Source: Thalassobaculum_A sp040219615
GTDB taxonomy: Bacteria; Pseudomonadota; Alphaproteobacteria; Thalassobaculales; Thalassobaculaceae
Direction: 5' to 3'
DNA length: 64,000 nucleotides
Assembly: GCF_040219615.1 (NCBI RefSeq)
Contig: NZ_JAVJSE010000024.1
Location: 108,650-172,649, forward strand
How positions within the stretch are numbered: the stretch's first letter is position 1; each line of letters begins with the position of its first letter. A program made the translations under genes and the position numbers. Of this stretch, positions 8,260 through 20,370 are shown one piece after another. A model generated the notes under the pieces. It was not told the DNA's origin. It saw only the letters and a list, made by a program, of their open reading frames with translations, and did not search any database.

Positions 8260-10029
8260 TCAGCTGCCCGCCTTCGGGACCGACAGCGGTCCCCAGGCGA
8301 TCGGCACGACGCGGTTCGCGCGCAAGTCCATGCGCTTCTGGGCTTCGTCGGCATGCTCGGCATGGGCCCGGGACCGCTCCGGGTCGCGTTTCGCGAGCAG
8401 CCGCCCGAACAGCCGCTGGCCCTCGATATAGGTCGCCAGGGTGCCGCCGGCCTTGGCGTTCGCCTCCATCGCCTTCACGCCGAGCCATGTCGCCACCCGC
8501 TCGTCGTCCGGTTCGACGAGCAGCGCCAGATCCATCAGCACCGCCGCCTGCTGCGCCTCGTTCGCCGCATCGCGCGACTGCGCCCAGACCGCATAGCGCG
8601 CCGCCAGTGCCTTGTTCGCGGCCTTGTCCCCGCGGACCCGGGCCAGCCCGATCTCGGCCGCCGCCGCCAGGCCGAAATCGTCGCGCCGGCGGGCCGTGGC
8701 CAGGGCGCGTTCGAAATGCCCGATCGCCGCGGCCGCGTCCCCGGTCGCCTCCGACACCCGTCCCAGGCCGATCTCGGCCCGGACACGCATGCGCCAGACC
8801 GCATCGCCCTCCGGCAGCACCCCGGCGAGGAAGCTGGACATCCGGTCCGGCGTATCCGACTCCGGCAGCAGTTCCAGGCCGCGCCGAAACGCCTGGGCCG
8901 CCGCCGCGAACCGCCCGCGGCCGCGATCGATCTCGCCCAGCTGCACGAACGGCGCGGCCACGCCACCGTCGAGCAGCCCGAAGCTGAGCTTCTTCGGATC
9001 CTTCGCCTTGGCGGCCTCGTTGTCGATTATGTCGGCCGCCCGGCGCGCCACCTGCCAGGCCGCATCGACATAGCCCAGCGCCCAGATCCGGTCCGCCAGC
9101 CTGGTGAGCTCGGCCGAGCGATTGAAGACCGGGTGCCCGGGATCGTCGACCAGCCCGGCCGCGCTCGCCAGCAGCCGGTCCGTGGCCTCCAGGTCGCCCT
9201 CGCGGGCCGCCGCCCTCGCCTGCGCCACCAGGATCGCCACACGGTAGCCGCCAAGCTGCTTCGGATTCGCCTCCGCCAGGGCCTTCGCCTCGGCGAGATA
9301 CCGGTTGCCGGCCTCGCTGTTCCGGACGGCGAAACCGGCGTCGCTGAGCGTCATCGCGGTCTGCAGCCGCAGGGACAGGAACGCGCTGGTGTCCTTGCCG
9401 GCGGCACGGGCATGGGCTTCCTCCAGCACGGCGACCGCCCGCGGAGGATCGACGTACAGCAGGAGGCGGGCCAGCATCAGCCGGGTGTTCACGGCACCGT
9501 AGTCGGCTTCCGCGAGGTCGTATTTCGCGACCGCCCCCTGCAGCCTGCCGGTCGCCGAGCCGCTGTTGCCCTGCCGCAGGTCGAGTTTCGCGAGCATCAC
9601 CAGGGCGGATGCCGCGGCGGCATGGCGCCGGCCGGTCTCGGCGATCAGCACGGCCTCGTTCAGCACGTCGCGGGCGCGATCCGGCCAGCCGCCGGAGATC
9701 AGCATGCCCGCCAGCCGCTCGCGAAGCTCCGCCTCCTTGTCGGCGTCGTTCCGGGCGCGGGCGGCCTCGATCGCCTTCTGCATGGCCGAGACGACGCCGT
9801 CGGGGTCCGCCTTGCTCAGGGCGTCGCGCGCCTGGTTGCCCCACACGAAGGTCTGGACGTCGAGCGGCGCCTCGCTGATGTGCTTGACCCGCTTGCCGCC
9901 GCTTGTGACGCCGTCCCGGGCCTGTTCGCCCAGCACATAGGTCTGGCTGGTCCGCTTGCCACCGCCGGTGACACAGCCAGCCAGCGCCGCCATCAGCAAG
10001 ACGGACAGCAGTCCCCGCAGCCCCGCCAT
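8260..10029 (-). CDS. TPR-like lipoprotein of unknown function
   Basis: A 589-residue protein with a lipoprotein signal peptide: MAGLRGLLSVLLMAALAGC, with lipobox LAGC and lipidated Cys19. The remainder is almost all alpha helix with repeating Ala-rich helix pairs typical of degenerate tetratricopeptide repeats, for example RFAAAAQAFRRGLELLP and DAAAAIGHFERALATARRR. No enzyme motif is visible. It converges on the diguanylate cyclase (18 bp gap) and lies upstream of nothing obvious on its own strand. A periplasmic scaffold or outer-membrane-anchored adaptor is the natural guess. No family name can be assigned. Confidence 0.72.
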   Translation of the reverse strand: MAGLRGLLSVLLMAALAGCVTGGGKRTSQTYVLGEQARDGVTSGGKRVKHISEAPLDVQTFVWGNQARDALSKADPDGVVSAMQKAIEAARARNDADKEAELRERLAGMLISGGWPDRARDVLNEAVLIAETGRRHAAAASALVMLAKLDLRQGNSGSATGRLQGAVAKYDLAEADYGAVNTRLMLARLLLYVDPPRAVAVLEEAHARAAGKDTSAFLSLRLQTAMTLSDAGFAVRNSEAGNRYLAEAKALAEANPKQLGGYRVAILVAQARAAAREGDLEATDRLLASAAGLVDDPGHPVFNRSAELTRLADRIWALGYVDAAWQVARRAADIIDNEAAKAKDPKKLSFGLLDGGVAAPFVQLGEIDRGRGRFAAAAQAFRRGLELLPESDTPDRMSSFLAGVLPEGDAVWRMRVRAEIGLGRVSEATGDAAAAIGHFERALATARRRDDFGLAAAAEIGLARVRGDKAANKALAARYAVWAQSRDAANEAQQAAVLMDLALLVEPDDERVATWLGVKAMEANAKAGGTLATYIEGQRLFGRLLAKRDPERSRAHAEHADEAQKRMDLRANRVVPIAWGPLSVPKAGS

Positions 10030-10131
10030 CGTCCCCGCCTCCCCGCCACCACCCGCTATGGATGCAGCATCGGAAAACCCGGCGGAGGGATCAAGGAAAA
10101 GCGGCCGGGTTCCCGGACCTCTCGCTGGCGG

Positions 10132-11067
10132 CTATGCCGGCTGCCCGACCGGATCGGCCCCCGCCGGATCGTGCTGGTCGCTCTCCACGACGCTGACCGC
10201 GACGTCCATGCGCTCGAACGCCGACGCCGACCCGACGTAGGTCCCCCACAGCGGCAGGACCTGCCGGGAATCCCAGGCGACCGCCACCCGGACGAGATTG
10301 CGGTTGCCGACTATGCTGTTGGTCGGGTCGAAGTCGATCCAGCCGGCGCCCGGCAGATACACCTGCAGCCAGGCATGGGTCGCACCGCCGCCGACCGTGT
10401 CGTCCGGATCGGTCTCCGGCACGAAGATGTAGCCGCTGACGAAGCGGGCTGCGAAGCCGAGCGAACGGACCGCCTCGATCATCAGCAGGGCGAAGTCGCG
10501 GCAGCTGCCGCGGCCGCGCTCGAGCGTCTCCGCCGGGGTCTGCACGCCCTTCTGCAGCCGCCGTTCGTAGTCGAACGCCTCCCTGATGGCGAAGGTCATG
10601 GCGTGCAGCAGCGGGAGGGTCTCGATCTCGCGCCGCGCGTCGACGAACCGTGCGGCCCAGGCGTCGACCGCCGGGGTGGCGTAGCGGCGCGTCAGCCCGC
10701 CGGCGAGGTCAGGCCGGTCGTCCTCGGAGTAGCTGAACGGGTAGTTCCGCGCCCGGTCGTCGAGCACATAGTCGGGCAACTTGGTTTCCCGATGCTCGAT
10801 CGTCACGGTGCTGTCGAAGCGCAGTTCCGCGGTCGCCACGTCGAAGGTCGCGATGGCGACCGAGTTGTCGAACACGTCGTGCAGCCAGCGCAGACTGGCC
10901 GGGCGCGGCGAGATATCGAGTTCGGTCCGGATTAGCCGCAGATCGAGGCTCTCGCGCGGCCGGAACATCATGCGATGCTCGCCGAGGCCGACCGGTTCCC
11001 GGTAGCTGTATTCGGTGACGTGGCGAACGGTGAGCAGCCGTACCCCGGTTCGGTCGATGCGGTTCAC
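10132..11067 (-). CDS. Transglutaminase-like family protein (intact catalytic triad)
   Basis: A 311-residue protein of the bacterial transglutaminase/cysteine-protease fold. The N-terminal ~150 residues are the beta-rich region common in these proteins (TVRHVTEYSYREPVGLGEHR). The core follows with all three catalytic positions: Cys in GRGSCRDFALLM, His in THAWLQVYLPG and Asp in GWIDFDPT. Such proteins act as cysteine peptidases or amidases, and their real substrates are mostly unknown. The start is GTG at 11067, overlapping the stop of the upstream paralogue by four bases (GTGA), so the two are translationally coupled. A longer reading frame upstream is only the shifted shadow of that paralogue. 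Confidence 0.85.
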   Translation of the reverse strand: MNRIDRTGVRLLTVRHVTEYSYREPVGLGEHRMMFRPRESLDLRLIRTELDISPRPASLRWLHDVFDNSVAIATFDVATAELRFDSTVTIEHRETKLPDYVLDDRARNYPFSYSEDDRPDLAGGLTRRYATPAVDAWAARFVDARREIETLPLLHAMTFAIREAFDYERRLQKGVQTPAETLERGRGSCRDFALLMIEAVRSLGFAARFVSGYIFVPETDPDDTVGGGATHAWLQVYLPGAGWIDFDPTNSIVGNRNLVRVAVAWDSRQVLPLWGTYVGSASAFERMDVAVSVVESDQHDPAGADPVGQPA

Positions 11068-11924
11068 TGCCGACTCCCACCGGCAGCGGCATGGCCGAGC
11101 CCGGCCGGGTCGTCCGGCTCGGCGATCTCCTCGGCGCAGACGGTGAACGTCGACAGGACGTTCGGCCCGAAGGTGTTGCTGATCGCCACATCGGCCGCAT
11201 CGCGGCCTCGCGCCATCAGGACCCGGCCGATGCGAGGCGTGTTGTTGCGCGGGTCGAAGGTACACCAGCGCCCACCGACATAGACCTCCATCCAGGCCGC
11301 GAAATCCATCGGCCCGTATGGCGGCGGCGCCCCGATGTCGCTCAGATATCCGGTGCAGTAGCGCGCCGGGATGTTCATGCAACGGCAGAACGCGACCGCC
11401 AGATGCGCATAGTCGCGGCACACGCCCCGGCACTCGTCGTGAGCCTCGGCCGCCGTCCGGGTCGAGCGGGCGTGTTCGTAGTCGAACACGATGCGCCGAT
11501 GGACATAGTCGCAGATCGCCTGGACCCGGGCGGCCCCCGGGGGCGACTGACCGAACAACTGCCACGCAACCTCGGACAGCCGGTCGGTCTCGCAGTAGCG
11601 GCTGCCGAGCAGGAAGACCAGGCACTCGTCCGGCAGGTCCTGCACCTCGTGCTGCTCGGCCACCCGGACGACCTCCTCGGGCTCGCCCGTATCGTAGATC
11701 ACCGCGTCGGCCCGCAGCCGGAGCCGTCCGGCGGGCGCGACGATGCGGCTGCACCAGTTGCCGAACGCATCGCGGTACGCCTTGAGCGGGACGCGCGGAT
11801 CCGTGACCAGGTGATCGGGCACCTCCACGTCGCTGACCCGCGTGAAGTGGACATTCAGCGTCAGCATCATCGGGGTCGGCTGCGGACAGTCGTAGACCAG
11901 GTCGTATCCGATGCGCAGTTTCAT
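11064..11924 (-). CDS. Transglutaminase-like family protein lacking the usual histidine
   Basis: A 286-residue paralogue placed directly upstream of the intact transglutaminase-like gene and overlapping it by 4 bp. The N-terminal part is MKLRIGYDLVYDCPQPTPMM. The core Cys169 is in RGVCRDYAHLAVAF and Asp224 is in WCTFDPRNN. The place normally held by the catalytic His (HAW) reads FAAW, with Ala209. Many relatives in this subgroup have SAW or similar there, so it may use another residue or be a non-catalytic partner. Start ATG 11924 was preferred over an upstream in-frame ATG, because AAGGCG lies before it and the extra N-terminus is Arg/Pro-rich low-quality sequence. Confidence 0.82.
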   Translation of the reverse strand: MKLRIGYDLVYDCPQPTPMMLTLNVHFTRVSDVEVPDHLVTDPRVPLKAYRDAFGNWCSRIVAPAGRLRLRADAVIYDTGEPEEVVRVAEQHEVQDLPDECLVFLLGSRYCETDRLSEVAWQLFGQSPPGAARVQAICDYVHRRIVFDYEHARSTRTAAEAHDECRGVCRDYAHLAVAFCRCMNIPARYCTGYLSDIGAPPPYGPMDFAAWMEVYVGGRWCTFDPRNNTPRIGRVLMARGRDAADVAISNTFGPNVLSTFTVCAEEIAEPDDPAGLGHAAAGGSRQ

Positions 11925-12219
11925 GATCGATCGCCTTCGCGCGTGGTCGCGCGGTTCGGACGCGCGGTCGTAGGGTCGGGGAACGCCGGCGGACCCCGGA
12001 CCCCGCCGGAACGGAAACCGGGGCGCCGGCATGGCGCGTCGTGACAGGAATGAGAATGGGCGCGCAGGCTGCAACCGCGACCGGCTGGACTCGGCCTGTG
12101 TCCTTCTAGATAGGCATCATTGATTTGAAATTCAAAATATAAATTTCGAACAGCAAAATAGTAATGACTGCACAGATCCGTTTCGAGACCGAGTACACAA
12201 CAATATCACAGTCGATTAC
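11925..12219. promoter_or_regulatory. Intergenic region with AT-rich core upstream of the transglutaminase pair
   Basis: The 295-bp gap holds no convincing gene. Positions ~12108-12185 are sharply AT-rich against GC-rich surroundings and probably carry the promoter for the minus-strand transglutaminase operon. A palindrome TTTGAA-A-TTCAAA is at 12124-12136. No known regulator could be assigned. RidA ends at the other side, so only the leftward operon needs a promoter here. Confidence 0.4.
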
Positions 12220-12600
12220 TCAGACCGCCGCCAGCGCCTCGATCTCCAGCTTCCAGGCCGGGTCGAGCAAGTTCACCGCCACCACCGTCACCGCGACCTT
12301 GTGGTCGCCCAGCACCCGGTTGCGGATCGCGGCGTTGACGTCGCGGTCGCGCCGGTCGCCGAGGAAGCAGGTGACCTTGACCAGGTTCGCCCAGGTCATA
12401 CCGGCGCCATCCAGCACGGCACCGATATTGGCCCAGGCCTGCTCGCACTGCGCCTGGAAGCCGTCGGCGGCCGCGCCGTCCGGAGCCAGCCCCATGGTGC
12501 CGGAGATCCAGAGCAGCCGGGAGAACCCGGCCAGCTCGACGCCGTGGGAATACGGGCCGGCCGGCGGGTAGACGGCGCTCGGGTTGTGATGGGTGATCAT
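12220..12600 (-). CDS. RidA family protein (reactive intermediate deaminase-like)
   Basis: A 126-residue member of the YjgF/YER057c/UK114 family. Typical RidA hydrolyses reactive enamines or imines from PLP enzymes; the wider family also holds other deaminases. Seen: YPPAGPYSHGVELAG near the N-terminus, LLWISGTMGLAPDG, and the central DQ-type helices ending in DLLKVT-like ANLVKVTCFLGD. The C-terminal arginine that binds the carboxylate in true RidA (R in the V-R-P/E motif region) is not clear, as the C-terminus reads LDPAWKLEIEALAAV. It may therefore be a non-RidA subfamily. The gene starts 23 bp after the VOC gene on the same strand, with GAGAGGA upstream, so the two form an operon. Confidence 0.85.
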   Translation of the reverse strand: MITHHNPSAVYPPAGPYSHGVELAGFSRLLWISGTMGLAPDGAAADGFQAQCEQAWANIGAVLDGAGMTWANLVKVTCFLGDRRDRDVNAAIRNRVLGDHKVAVTVVAVNLLDPAWKLEIEALAAV

Positions 12601-12623
12601 GATCGGTCCTCTCTCGAAGCGGC

Positions 12624-13259
12624 TCAGGTCAGGGTTCGCACGCCGCCGGGCGTGTCGATCAGGGCGCGGTAGCGGATCTCCGGCCCGGCCCGCAACTCGG
12701 GCCCGCGGTCGACCCCGAGATCCCGGTACAGCGCCGCGACCCGGTCCGGATCGGGATGCTCGAGCACGAATCCGCGCAGCCGGGCGCCCAGGTCGGGCAT
12801 CCGCGCCGCCGGTGGTGGCCCGGTCCGTTCGATCACCGACGGCAGTGCGCCGTCGAGCGGCAGGCCGCCATCCGGCGGCACCGCGAACCGCGAGTGGTTG
12901 CCGCCGCGCGAGACCCACGTCGCGTCGCCCAGGAGGCTGCCGTGTCGGGCCAGCACCAGATCGATGTCGACGGTCCCCGCGACCCAGCCGCGCAGGCGGC
13001 GCCCTCGCTCCCAGTCCGACCGAACGGCGGCGGCGTCGCCGAGCCCGAACCAGCGCGGTCCGGCCGGCGCCGGGGCGTCGGGGTCGACGGCGACGACCTC
13101 CAGGTAGAGGGCGTCGCCGAGCCGCATGACGTGGTTGTGGGTCCCCATCTCGGGGTGGCTTCCGCCGGGTGGCGGCTCCAGGCCGAGGCAGGCCCGGACA
13201 TGGGCGACCCCCTCCGCCAGGGTCGGCGCGATGACCGTCAAATGGTCCAGGCGCAGCAT
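12624..13259 (-). CDS. VOC family protein (glyoxalase-like domain)
   Basis: A 211-residue protein with the glyoxalase-like fold (Glyoxalase_3 type). It starts with LRLDHLTVIAPTLAEG, whose His is a usual metal ligand, and contains GTHNHVMRLGDALYLEVVAVDP. The second half has HPDPDRVAALYRDLGV and ends with a short beta region. Functions in the family are diverse (dioxygenases, isomerases, resistance proteins), so none is assigned. Start ATG 13259 has GAGGGAG upstream; an upstream in-frame start is less likely. It is first in a two-gene operon with the RidA protein and is divergent from a LysR gene, 128 bp away, which may control it. Confidence 0.78.
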   Translation of the reverse strand: MLRLDHLTVIAPTLAEGVAHVRACLGLEPPPGGSHPEMGTHNHVMRLGDALYLEVVAVDPDAPAPAGPRWFGLGDAAAVRSDWERGRRLRGWVAGTVDIDLVLARHGSLLGDATWVSRGGNHSRFAVPPDGGLPLDGALPSVIERTGPPPAARMPDLGARLRGFVLEHPDPDRVAALYRDLGVDRGPELRAGPEIRYRALIDTPGGVRTLT

Positions 13260-13387
13260 GTCGTCTCCCTCCGTCGATCGGGCGTCAACGTCGGACACCG
13301 CGTCCGTCCACGCAAACCAGTAGTTCTGCGATCGCCGGCCAGAATTTCTCTCCCGCGCCGGTCCGTGCGGCGCGCTATAACCGGGAC

Positions 13388-14314
13388 ATGACCTATCGAC
13401 TGCCGCCGTTGAACGCGCTCCGTGCCTTCGAGGCAGCGGCCCGGCATCTGAGCTTCAAGTCGGCCGCCGGCGAACTGCGGGTGACGCCGGGCGCCGTCAG
13501 CCAGCAGGTCCGCTCGCTGGAGCGCCTGCTCGGCGTCGCGCTGTTCGAGCGGGTGCATCAGGGGCTGATGCTGACCGAGGCCGGGCAACGCTACCTCACG
13601 CCGCTGCGCCACGCCTTCGACGTGATCTCGATCGCCACCCAGTCGGTGGCGCCGCGCGAGGCCGGGACCCCGCTGGTGGTGGCCGCCCCGCCGGAGTTCG
13701 CGGTCAACTGGCTGCTGCCCGCACTCGACGGCTTCCAGGCGATGCACCCCTCCCTGACCCTGAAGATCGCCGAGGCCAGCGGCCCGGACGCGGTGCTGCG
13801 CGGGCGCGCGGCGGTGGCGATCCTGCCCGGGCTGTCCAGCCATCCGGAACTGACGGCCACTCATCTGGTCGACGACCTGCGGTTCCCGGCCGAGGCGCCG
13901 ACGGCCGTCGCACCCGCACGCGCGCTTCCCGAAAGGCTGCGGGACGCCACCCTGCTGATCGCCGACGACGAAAGGCTGTGGCGGCAGGCCCTCGGCGGAG
14001 ACGGGATGCCGGCATTCGACGCCCTGCGCCGCATCGCCTTCGCCCGCCGCGACCTGGCGGTGCGGGCCGCCGAGCTCGGCCGCGGCGTCGTGCTGGCGTC
14101 GTCGGTGGAGGACAGCACCACCCTCTCCGCCGGCCGGCTGATGCCGGTCGCGGGCGGCCCGTCGGTACAGGCGTCGCGCTGGTACGCGCTCTGCCCGCCC
14201 GGGCGGCTCGACTGTCCGGAGGAGCGCGCATTGCTGGACTGGCTGGTGCAGGCCGGTCAACTCGAGGTGTCGGCGGGAAGCCTTCCGGACGGCCGCTCCA
14301 GCAGCGCGGCGTGA
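13388..14314 (+). CDS. LysR family transcriptional regulator (GcvA-like)
   Basis: A 308-residue LysR-type regulator. The N-terminal winged helix-turn-helix reads LPPLNALRAFEAAARHLSFK, then SAAGELRVTPGAVSQQVRSLE, the form seen in the GcvA subgroup. The substrate-binding domain covers ~90-300. The gene faces VOC-RidA across 128 bp. Its stop overlaps a possible GTG start of the AGE epimerase gene downstream, so regulator and epimerase are probably co-transcribed. Targets could be either neighbour; the ligand is unknown. Confidence 0.88.
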   Translation: MTYRLPPLNALRAFEAAARHLSFKSAAGELRVTPGAVSQQVRSLERLLGVALFERVHQGLMLTEAGQRYLTPLRHAFDVISIATQSVAPREAGTPLVVAAPPEFAVNWLLPALDGFQAMHPSLTLKIAEASGPDAVLRGRAAVAILPGLSSHPELTATHLVDDLRFPAEAPTAVAPARALPERLRDATLLIADDERLWRQALGGDGMPAFDALRRIAFARRDLAVRAAELGRGVVLASSVEDSTTLSAGRLMPVAGGPSVQASRWYALCPPGRLDCPEERALLDWLVQAGQLEVSAGSLPDGRSSSAA

Positions 14315-14319
14315 CGACG

Positions 14320-15489
14320 ATGGGCCGAGCGAGCGACCGCCTGCCTGCCACGCCCCCGGCGCTGGCCGATTTCCGCGACCGGTTCACGCGAGGCACCCTG
14401 ACGATCTTCGCCCGGCATGGCTGGGATCGTGAACGGGGCGGCCTGGTGGAACGGCTCACGCCCGACCTGGCCCCGGACCCGACGCCGTACCGGCGGTCGA
14501 TGGTGCACGCGCGCCAGCTCTATGTGTACTCGACATGGGCCGAACGGCTCGACGATGCCGGATTCGCAGACCATGCCGACCGGATCCACCGCCATCTGGT
14601 CGAGCGCTTCGCCGACCGCGAGCAGGGCGGCTGGTTCGAGAAGACCGACCTCGACGGCCGGGTCGTCTCGGCCGACAAGGTTCTGTACAGCCACGCCTTC
14701 GTGCTGCTCGGCCTGACCGCCTACGGTTCTTGCCTCGGCCGGGACGTCGAGGCGGAGCTGGAGCGCACCCTGGCCTATGTGGAGAGCCGGTTCAGATGCG
14801 GTGACGGCCTGTACCGCACCGTTCTCGACCGCGCCGGGCGCGACATCAGCGACGGCGTCGACCAGAACCCGCTGATGCACCTGCTGGAGGCCGTGCTGCT
14901 GCTGTTCGAGCGGTCGGGCCGCCGCGACGCCCTGGCGATCGCCGACGCGGTCGTCGGGCGGGCCCAGCGGTCGTTCCTGCGCGACGGCCTGATCCTGGAG
15001 CATCTCGGGCACGACCTCGAGCCGCATCCCGTCAAGGGCCACGTCGCCGAGCCGGGCCACCAGGCGGAATGGGCCTGGCTGCTGAACTGGTACGGACGGC
15101 TCGCCGGGCGCGACGACCTCGACGGACCGTGCCGAGCGCTGTTCGGCAACGGCCTCCGGCTCGGCTGGGATCCCGGTACCGGCGGGCTGTTCGACCAGAT
15201 CGACCGGACCGGCGGGCAGGCCATCGTTCCGAGCAAGCGGCTGTGGCCACTCGGCGAGACGATCAAGGCGGCCACCGTCCTGCCGGGCTGCGTCGAGGCG
15301 TTCGGGGAGACCCCGGAATCCCTGATCGCGCTGCTGTGCCGCCGCTACCTCCGGCCGGACGGCCGCTGGGCCGAGCGCCTGCACCGGGACATGACGGTCG
15401 CCGACGCGAGCCTGCCGGCCAGCACCTGCTATCACCTGTCGTTCGCGTTGACCGAGGCGCTGAGGGCCGGCGGCGACGCGGGACGGTGA
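14320..15489 (+). CDS. AGE family epimerase/isomerase
   Basis: A 389-residue (alpha/alpha)6-barrel sugar epimerase or isomerase of the N-acylglucosamine 2-epimerase family. Members interconvert N-acetylglucosamine and N-acetylmannosamine, or mannose and fructose. Motifs include FARHGWDRERGGLVERL, a SHAFVLLGLTAYG helix with a likely catalytic His, and GHQAEWAWLLNWYGRL with the second conserved His. SKRLWPLGETIKA and ADASLPASTCYHL are also typical. The sugar is not decidable from sequence; a mannose isomerase-like role is as likely as an epimerase. Translation may instead start at GTG 14311, which overlaps the LysR stop, so coupling with the regulator is likely. Confidence 0.85.
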   Translation: MGRASDRLPATPPALADFRDRFTRGTLTIFARHGWDRERGGLVERLTPDLAPDPTPYRRSMVHARQLYVYSTWAERLDDAGFADHADRIHRHLVERFADREQGGWFEKTDLDGRVVSADKVLYSHAFVLLGLTAYGSCLGRDVEAELERTLAYVESRFRCGDGLYRTVLDRAGRDISDGVDQNPLMHLLEAVLLLFERSGRRDALAIADAVVGRAQRSFLRDGLILEHLGHDLEPHPVKGHVAEPGHQAEWAWLLNWYGRLAGRDDLDGPCRALFGNGLRLGWDPGTGGLFDQIDRTGGQAIVPSKRLWPLGETIKAATVLPGCVEAFGETPESLIALLCRRYLRPDGRWAERLHRDMTVADASLPASTCYHLSFALTEALRAGGDAGR

Positions 15490-15493
15490 TCGG

Positions 15494-15913
15494 CTATCCG
15501 GCCCGGCGCTGCAGCAGCACGTGGTCGATGCGGTCCTTCAGGGTCTTCAGCGACACCGGCTTCGCCAGGTAGCCGTCGACCCGCAGTTCCTTGGCGGACA
15601 CCACGGTTTCGCGCTGCTTGTCGGCGGTCAGGAAGATCACCGGCACCTGGGTCAGCGGGTCGCTGCCGAGGCCGCGCAGCTTGCGCAGGAAGGTGATGCC
15701 GTCCATCGGCTCCATATGGATGTCGCAGAGGATCAGATGCGGCCGCACCCGCATGATCTCGCGCAGGCCGTCGACCCCGTTCTCGGCCTCGTTGATCAGC
15801 CGGAACCCGATCTGCCGCAGCAGCCGGCAGATGATCGTGCGGATGTAGCTCTCGTCCTCCAGCACCAGGACGCGCAGGTTCTCGTACGGTTGCTCAGAGT
15901 TCGGGTCGAACAT
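15494..15913 (-). CDS. Single-domain response regulator (CheY-like)
   Basis: A 139-residue stand-alone receiver domain with no output domain. The acidic pocket is in VLVLEDESYIRTI, the phospho-acceptor Asp in LILCDIHMEPMDG, the Thr in VIFLTADKQ and the Lys in GYLAKPVSLKTLKDR. It starts 2 bp after the stop of the hybrid kinase gene and is clearly in the same operon. Since that kinase ends in an HPt domain, this protein is the obvious final acceptor of a phosphorelay. It would then act through protein contact, as CheY or DivK does. Function beyond that is unknown. Confidence 0.93.
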   Translation of the reverse strand: MFDPNSEQPYENLRVLVLEDESYIRTIICRLLRQIGFRLINEAENGVDGLREIMRVRPHLILCDIHMEPMDGITFLRKLRGLGSDPLTQVPVIFLTADKQRETVVSAKELRVDGYLAKPVSLKTLKDRIDHVLLQRRAG

Positions 15914-15915
15914 CG

Positions 15916-19047
<3,132 letters not shown>

Positions 19048-19153
19048 CGGCCGGTGCTGAACCCGTCTAAGCCTGCGCAGCGCTCATCTTGCACTGATTG
19101 ATTTTGTTCGAAAGCAATTTCCGCAAATCCCGGATATCCGCGGCCGTGGCAGC

Positions 19154-20236
19154 TCATGTCTGGACGAGCACGCCGTACCATCCGAGCCCGGCATAGGTCT
19201 CGTAGCCCGGCGTCCGGTGGAAGCCGACGGTGCCGCCGCCCGCCAGCCGGTAGGTCCCGGAGGCCCGGCCATCGGTCTTCAGGTCGAAGGTCTCGCCCGC
19301 CGCGAGGCCCGTGCCGGTGCCGGCGATCACCCGGTTGCGGGCGTCGACCAGCATGACCCGGGTGCGCGCCCGCTCGGCCTCGGACAGCCGCACGCCGCGC
19401 ACGATGGCGTCGGCCTGCGGCCCCCAGTCGAAGTGGATCCCCAGGACACCGAGCGGCCGGCCGTCGAGCCTCGCGTCCTCGCGGATCGCGGCGGCGTAGG
19501 ACGCCACCGGCCGGCCGGCGAGCTGCGCATTGCTCGCGATGTCGGCCACCGCGTAGTCGTCGCCGGTCGCGGTCCTCATCGCGTCGCGGAACCAGGGCTC
19601 CCCGGACACGTCGGTGCCCGCGACCCGGTAGCGGTCCGGCCGGCCGTTGGCCACCACACGCCCCCCTGCGTCACAGATCCACAGGTCGAGATAGACCGTG
19701 TAGGCCGACAGGATCACGCCCAGCCGGTGGCCCGCATGGGCCGCCGCCGCCTCCCCCGGCGCCTGCAGGCAGTCGACGACGGCACTGTCGGTCGCCCACC
19801 AGCGAACGTCGCAGGTCCGCTCGTACAGGTTCCGGTCGATCAGCTCGATGGCGTTCAGGGCAAGGTCGACCAGGCGCTGGCCCTTGAGATGGTCGACGAC
19901 CTGGCGGCCGATGGTCTCCAGCAGGATGGTCTTCGAGGACAGCTCCGCCTCGAGCGCGTCGGCGAGCGCGGCGATCTCGCCCGACACCCCCTTGACCTCG
20001 TCGGCCACCACCGCGAAGCCGCGTCCGAGCTCCCCGACCCGGGCGCTCTCGATCAGCGCGTTGAGCGCGAGCATGCGCGTGCGGCCGGTGATCGACTGGA
20101 TCGCCGCGATCTTCTCGCGGCTGATCCGCCCGACCTGCTCGCTCAACCGGACGATCTGCTCCGGATCGGTGGCATCGAGTTCACTGGCATTGCCGGAAAC
20201 GCGATCTGCACCGGACGGTGCGGACAGGGCATTCAT
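19154..20236 (-). CDS. Soluble chemoreceptor-like protein with N-terminal signalling tip and C-terminal Cache-like domain
   Basis: A 360-residue protein with no signal peptide or membrane segment. Residues ~25-100 carry a shortened methyl-accepting tip: RTRMLALNALIESARVGELG then RGFAVVADEVKGVSGEIAAL. Residues ~120-360 form a sensor resembling a Cache domain (DLWICDAGGRVVANGRPDRY; GEPWFRDAMRTATGDDYAVA). The order is the reverse of normal chemoreceptors, and the sensor would sit in the cytoplasm. Start ATG 20236 is chosen because sequence further upstream is not protein-like. Proteins like this are known in alphaproteobacteria, but their partners are not. It is downstream of a CtrA-type site and 106 bp from the hybrid kinase gene on the same strand. 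Confidence 0.82.
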   Translation of the reverse strand: MNALSAPSGADRVSGNASELDATDPEQIVRLSEQVGRISREKIAAIQSITGRTRMLALNALIESARVGELGRGFAVVADEVKGVSGEIAALADALEAELSSKTILLETIGRQVVDHLKGQRLVDLALNAIELIDRNLYERTCDVRWWATDSAVVDCLQAPGEAAAAHAGHRLGVILSAYTVYLDLWICDAGGRVVANGRPDRYRVAGTDVSGEPWFRDAMRTATGDDYAVADIASNAQLAGRPVASYAAAIREDARLDGRPLGVLGIHFDWGPQADAIVRGVRLSEAERARTRVMLVDARNRVIAGTGTGLAAGETFDLKTDGRASGTYRLAGGGTVGFHRTPGYETYAGLGWYGVLVQT

Positions 20237-20370
20237 GGAGGATCTCGGCGTGATGGACGGAATACGATTCGCTTCGCGGTCCCGGTGAGGAGACCCGCCA
20301 AGCGAAGCGTGGGACCGACCGGACGTCGAGACACCGACCGCAATTCGCGCATGACTACAGCAAGCCGGAT

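Noticed and set aside
12164..12571. A 135-codon frame antisense to the RidA gene
   Set aside because: Ser/Thr-rich antisense shadow; RidA on the other strand has clear motifs.
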